This document shows, in pieces, positions 60,761 to 64,000 of a DNA stretch of 64,000 nucleotides; the stretch's first letter is position 1, and each line of letters starts with the position of its first letter. The DNA is from Portulaca oleracea (taxonomy: Eukaryota > Streptophyta > Magnoliopsida > Caryophyllales > Portulacaceae). The stretch covers positions 3,231,501 through 3,295,500 of the forward strand of contig CM055871.1 of NCBI GenBank assembly GCA_029582165.1, given 5' to 3'. Both the position numbers and the translations under genes were made by a program. The notes under the pieces were generated by a model, which saw only the letters and a program-made list of their open reading frames with translations, was not told where the DNA came from and searched no databases.

Positions 60761-62985
60761 ACACTCCCACACAAAGATTTGCTCGCCCCGAGCAAACTAA
60801 AACAAAGAAAGAAAATAAAACTAAACTATCCTAACTCACTTTCGTAGGAATCAAGGTTGCATTTAGCGTATGCGACAAGCCCTTTAAACCCCTTGGCAGC
60901 CCAAGTGGACAAGGAAGGTCTCGTGAGGGTTTATAGCAACTATACCCACAAAAGCCAAAGAAAAAGAAAAGAAAAAGTAGACTCAGATTAAAAAGGAAAA
61001 GACTCAAGAAAGAAAAAGAAGAAAGAAGAAATATAAGAAAAAAAAGGGTTATAAATACAATTAAACACCCCCTCAGGCTAACCAGTCAAACACATAAATC
61101 CATCAAGCAAATACCAAGATCAATCTGGAAGAGAACAAAATCAGTGTAAAATAGATAGAATGAAGTTTTCAAAATTAAGTAGGGAGAACAAGTACTTTAG
61201 ATGCGAAAAACCGCCAACAGACTTAAGATGAATGCAAATATGCGCGTTTGGTTATGGGCGTAGGCTAGTCAAAAGAGTAAACCTCACTTTAGGATAAAAA
61301 TTGAACGCTCAAACACTCAAATTTGAATGTGTATGTGGGTTTTTCTCATACTGAGATGAAAAGAAAATACCTACCATAAGCTAGGTAAAAATCTCGCTCT
61401 CCGCTGCTAGTATGCAAATACGTACACAAGTGACAATCAAAAGGAGTTTTTAGGGTTGTAATGAGGCTTAGGTTAGGGGAAAGGAGTGATAATATTTGGG
61501 TATGAGGAGTTTAAAGAGCCATGCTTGGATTGATACTAAAAAAAAAAATATCACTCTCAACTCACCTTCTTGCTAAATTTAGCAAGGAACTCAATTCTTC
61601 CTTATTAATATCGAAGACCTCATCAAATTTCTTCAGATGGGTCAAAGACTTTCAGAACTTTCAATTGAATCTCCCTAATCACCCTTTTCTCTTTTTTTTT
61701 TTGTTCTATTTTTCTACTTCTTTTTTTTTTCTTTTTTCTTTTTTTGTTTTAGGTGATCAAGGGAGAAGAAAAACATAAAATATAGCTTTGACCTCAATAT
61801 ATGTCAAAAGAACATCATAACCAATTGGCTAACTCATAATAGTTGGGATATGTAATGTATCCCAATTCAATTAAAATCAAAACTACAACCCCACTATCTC
61901 AATTCCATTCACAGCAACACCGAACCAATTTTCGCTCCCGAAATAATGAATTCTCACACATCCAAGCAAGGCAAATGGTAGGAATTAATAAAGGTCATGG
62001 CTTGTATTGTCAGGGTTTCATCACAAAAAGAAAGGTAATCAAAGGCTAAGCGGGGCTAAAGAACGATAATAATATTGTTAGGGAGGCTGTTTAGCTATGT
62101 AGTTTAATTAATAAAGAAAAGAATGCCTCAATCATATTGTCACAATATGTAATGCAAAGATGCAGTCTCAAGCAAGATGCAAAACAAGTTCTAGAGGTGC
62201 AACTAGTGGTGGAGTCACTCAGGAAATAAAAGAATTGATAAAAGTGATCAATTCATACTTTTAGGCTATGTGGACTCACGGGATAGGGCTCATTCAACTA
62301 AATCTAGCCCAAAAATTTACGGCACGCATATTTACATTAACTAAGATAGTCAAAGCAGTTAAACCCACCTTTCATTACTTAACTCAAAATCAGAAGATTT
62401 GCAAATTCAGTTTCAAAAACTTTTAAGTTCTCAACCAAACTTTTCAAGGTGAAGCAAGACAAATTGAAAGTCTAATCGGTTTACAAATCATTACTGAAGG
62501 TGTTCCGGACAGGCTAATCCTAATTGATAAGAATTTTAAAAATTTCGCCTAATTTCAATGATAACTGAAGTCGTTTCTCTCCAAAAACTAGTAAGGCACT
62601 TGTGCCACCCCACTCCCACACAAAAACTCTACAATGTCCTCATTATGAATAAGGCGACACCACACAAAAGAAAAAAAAACACTCAAAAGAAAAGGAAAAA
62701 TACAAGCCGGCATGCATGCCACCCCCACTCCTACATAAAAAGGCCAACAATGTCCTCATTGGAATAGAAATAAAGGTAAGCAAGCACCCAAAAGAAATTC
62801 AAGAAACACACCAAAAATAAAGAAAAATAAAATAAACTACTCACTAACCATATTAAAAAATAAGGAAGGATATTATCTGGTTGGGTACTGAATATACTCA
62901 AACAAGGAAGTCTCAAAATAAAACATCTATGGAACCTCAGCCACTCCATCTCACCTCAAGACGTCGGGCACCATGTCAGAACCAT
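60761..62985 (-). mobile_element. 3' non-coding internal region of the long-LTR element
   Basis: Between the polypurine tract and the first ORF there is no coding sequence. It holds A-rich and T-rich runs (about 61,683-61,750) and short similar segments near 62,603-62,640 and 62,718-62,765 (CCACTCCCACACA / ACTCCTACATAAA, then CAATGTCCTCATT). Long 3' regions of this kind are usual in Tat/Athila-type elements. Confidence 0.55.
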
Positions 62986-63489
62986 TCAACGCCCGTAGTA
63001 ACAAATCATGCATTGCATCTCATAATGGTGTACATAAGAGCACAATCTCAAAATTTCATCAACAAATGTTAGTGCTCTCAACAGTTTATCAAAAGCTTTA
63101 GAAAAGTCAGTGAAATGATGGAATGCAGGAATATACACAACTTTCCTAGGCACTTTAAAAGGAGACATGACAAATGAATCCTCCCATTGACTTGTAAATG
63201 GAGATTGAGTTTGCAAATCAACGGAAGGGGGCAATACAAGACACTCCTTAACTTCCTCATGTAAAGACTTGGATGCAAACAACGACTCATAAAGCATATC
63301 ACCATAAAAAATATCATTGTCACAAACCAAGCTCAAACACTTAGGATCAATCCCCAAAGACTCAAGTTCATCATCATAAGATTTCACTTTATTTTCAATG
63401 GATTCACAGGAAAGGGTAGATAATGCCTGATTAATACAATGATTCTTAATGAAAGTGAATAATTCAGTATCAAGCACACACTCAATCAC
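62986..63489 (-). CDS. ORF of unknown function in the long-LTR element (167 aa or less)
   Basis: Acidic, Cys-containing open frame with no recognised enzyme motif (segments such as SFKVPRKVV-like basic patches and LLYESLFASKSLHEEV are visible only in part). It lies in the same orientation as the element and about 2.2 kb inside its 3' LTR. The frame upstream is broken. It may be a decayed gag-like or extra ORF. Identification is not possible from sequence alone. Confidence 0.35.
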   Translation of the reverse strand: MIECVLDTELFTFIKNHCINQALSTLSCESIENKVKSYDDELESLGIDPKCLSLVCDNDIFYGDMLYESLFASKSLHEEVKECLVLPPSVDLQTQSPFTSQWEDSFVMSPFKVPRKVVYIPAFHHFTDFSKAFDKLLRALTFVDEILRLCSYVHHYEMQCMICYYGR

Positions 63490-63709
63490 AAAGGATTCAA
63501 TTTCACTCTGAACAAGATCATGTTCAGTTACATCACAAGTATCATGGCATTCATTAGACTCAACTTTTTCTCATGCTCTCTAGATGTGGCTAAGGATTTC
63601 CTAAGCTCAATACATGCAAAAGTAGGTCTGTTATAATAGTCATCATCCTCATCATAATCATACAAAGAAGAATCAACATGCATTTCAGGACTCCAAGATG
63701 ATGAATGTT

Positions 63710-63997
63710 CTATTCAACTATTGACTCAACCACTGGTGAAGAAAAAGTTTCTACCCTACGACTAGTCTCATGTAAAAATGCACGCGTGTATTCAGTCATT
63801 TTCGCACACATATCATTCATCTTCGCACACATGTTAGCTCGAAAATCATCCATTTCAGCTTTCAAACAAGAATCAGAACTATGGCACGGCGAATCACAAT
63901 ATGAGCACAAAGGATGAGACTCAACAACGTCACAGGGGGGAAGATCAAAAGAATTTTCTACATAATCCCTACCATAAGATTGATCATCAAAATACAA
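63710..63997 (-). CDS. ORF with CxYC...H...C knuckle-like motif (at least 95 aa)
   Basis: Reads MYFDDQSYGRDYVE near its start and contains CSYCDSPCHSSDSC, a zinc-knuckle-like cluster, followed by a repeated MCAKMNDMCAKMTE helix. Gag-like regions of large non-autonomous plant LTR elements often carry such a cluster. It may extend beyond the right edge. Likely part of the same retroelement rather than a host gene. Confidence 0.4.
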   Translation of the reverse strand: MYFDDQSYGRDYVENSFDLPPCDVVESHPLCSYCDSPCHSSDSCLKAEMDDFRANMCAKMNDMCAKMTEYTRAFLHETSRRVETFSSPVVESIVE

Positions 63998-64000
63998 GGG

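Overview
The window reads as nuclear DNA of a eudicot plant. Genes have GT-AG introns, AT-rich intergenic DNA and plant promoter motifs (telo-box plus site II elements in front of a ribosomal protein gene). Plant-restricted families are present: an 8-Cys defensin, a plant Kazal-type inhibitor, a plant MutS2 and a Cassandra retroelement whose LTR carries 5S rRNA sequence. A six-cysteine knottin precursor may hint at Caryophyllales, but that is weak. About half of the window is transposable-element DNA.

Region 1 (1-30.2 kb) is the gene-bearing half. It holds the 5' ten exons of a MutS2-like gene (-, running off the left edge), a two-exon gene for a probable N-myristoylated Glu/Lys/Val repeat protein (-), a broken TPR-protein remnant (-), a single-exon Kazal-type inhibitor (+), an isolated stomatin-like exon (-), an inverted decayed second copy of the MutS2 gene (+), a two-exon defensin (+) and a three-exon 60S ribosomal protein L9 gene (-). 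Between them are small DNA transposons. Three have exact 9-bp or TA target duplications and one is a 1-kb foldback element carrying a small spliced host-like ORF (Pack-MULE-like).

Region 2 (30.5-38.8 kb) is a decayed Ty3/gypsy element (-) with both LTRs. A 1.66-kb solo LTR of a Tat/Athila-type element is nested in it and contains an unusual array of ten short palindromes. A Cassandra LTR abuts its outer edge.

Region 3 (39-45.5 kb) holds a two-exon gene for a small secreted cystine-knot peptide (-) and a 2.26-kb Helitron in which the 5' terminal segment is tandemly repeated about 4.6 times with a single 3' end.

Region 4 (45.5-64 kb) is almost wholly retroelement: a 3.6-kb chromovirus-type remnant with one full long LTR, two Ty1/copia elements head-to-tail sharing one LTR (one split by a 1.4-kb solo LTR with a perfect 5-bp duplication), and the 3' part of another long-LTR element running off the right edge.

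The host genes are independent housekeeping (RPL9, MutS2) and secreted-defence-type (defensin, Kazal inhibitor, knottin) genes; nothing indicates a shared pathway. Layering of insertions allows relative dating: the MITE common to both MutS2 copies predates the duplication, and the MITE present only in copy 2 postdates it.
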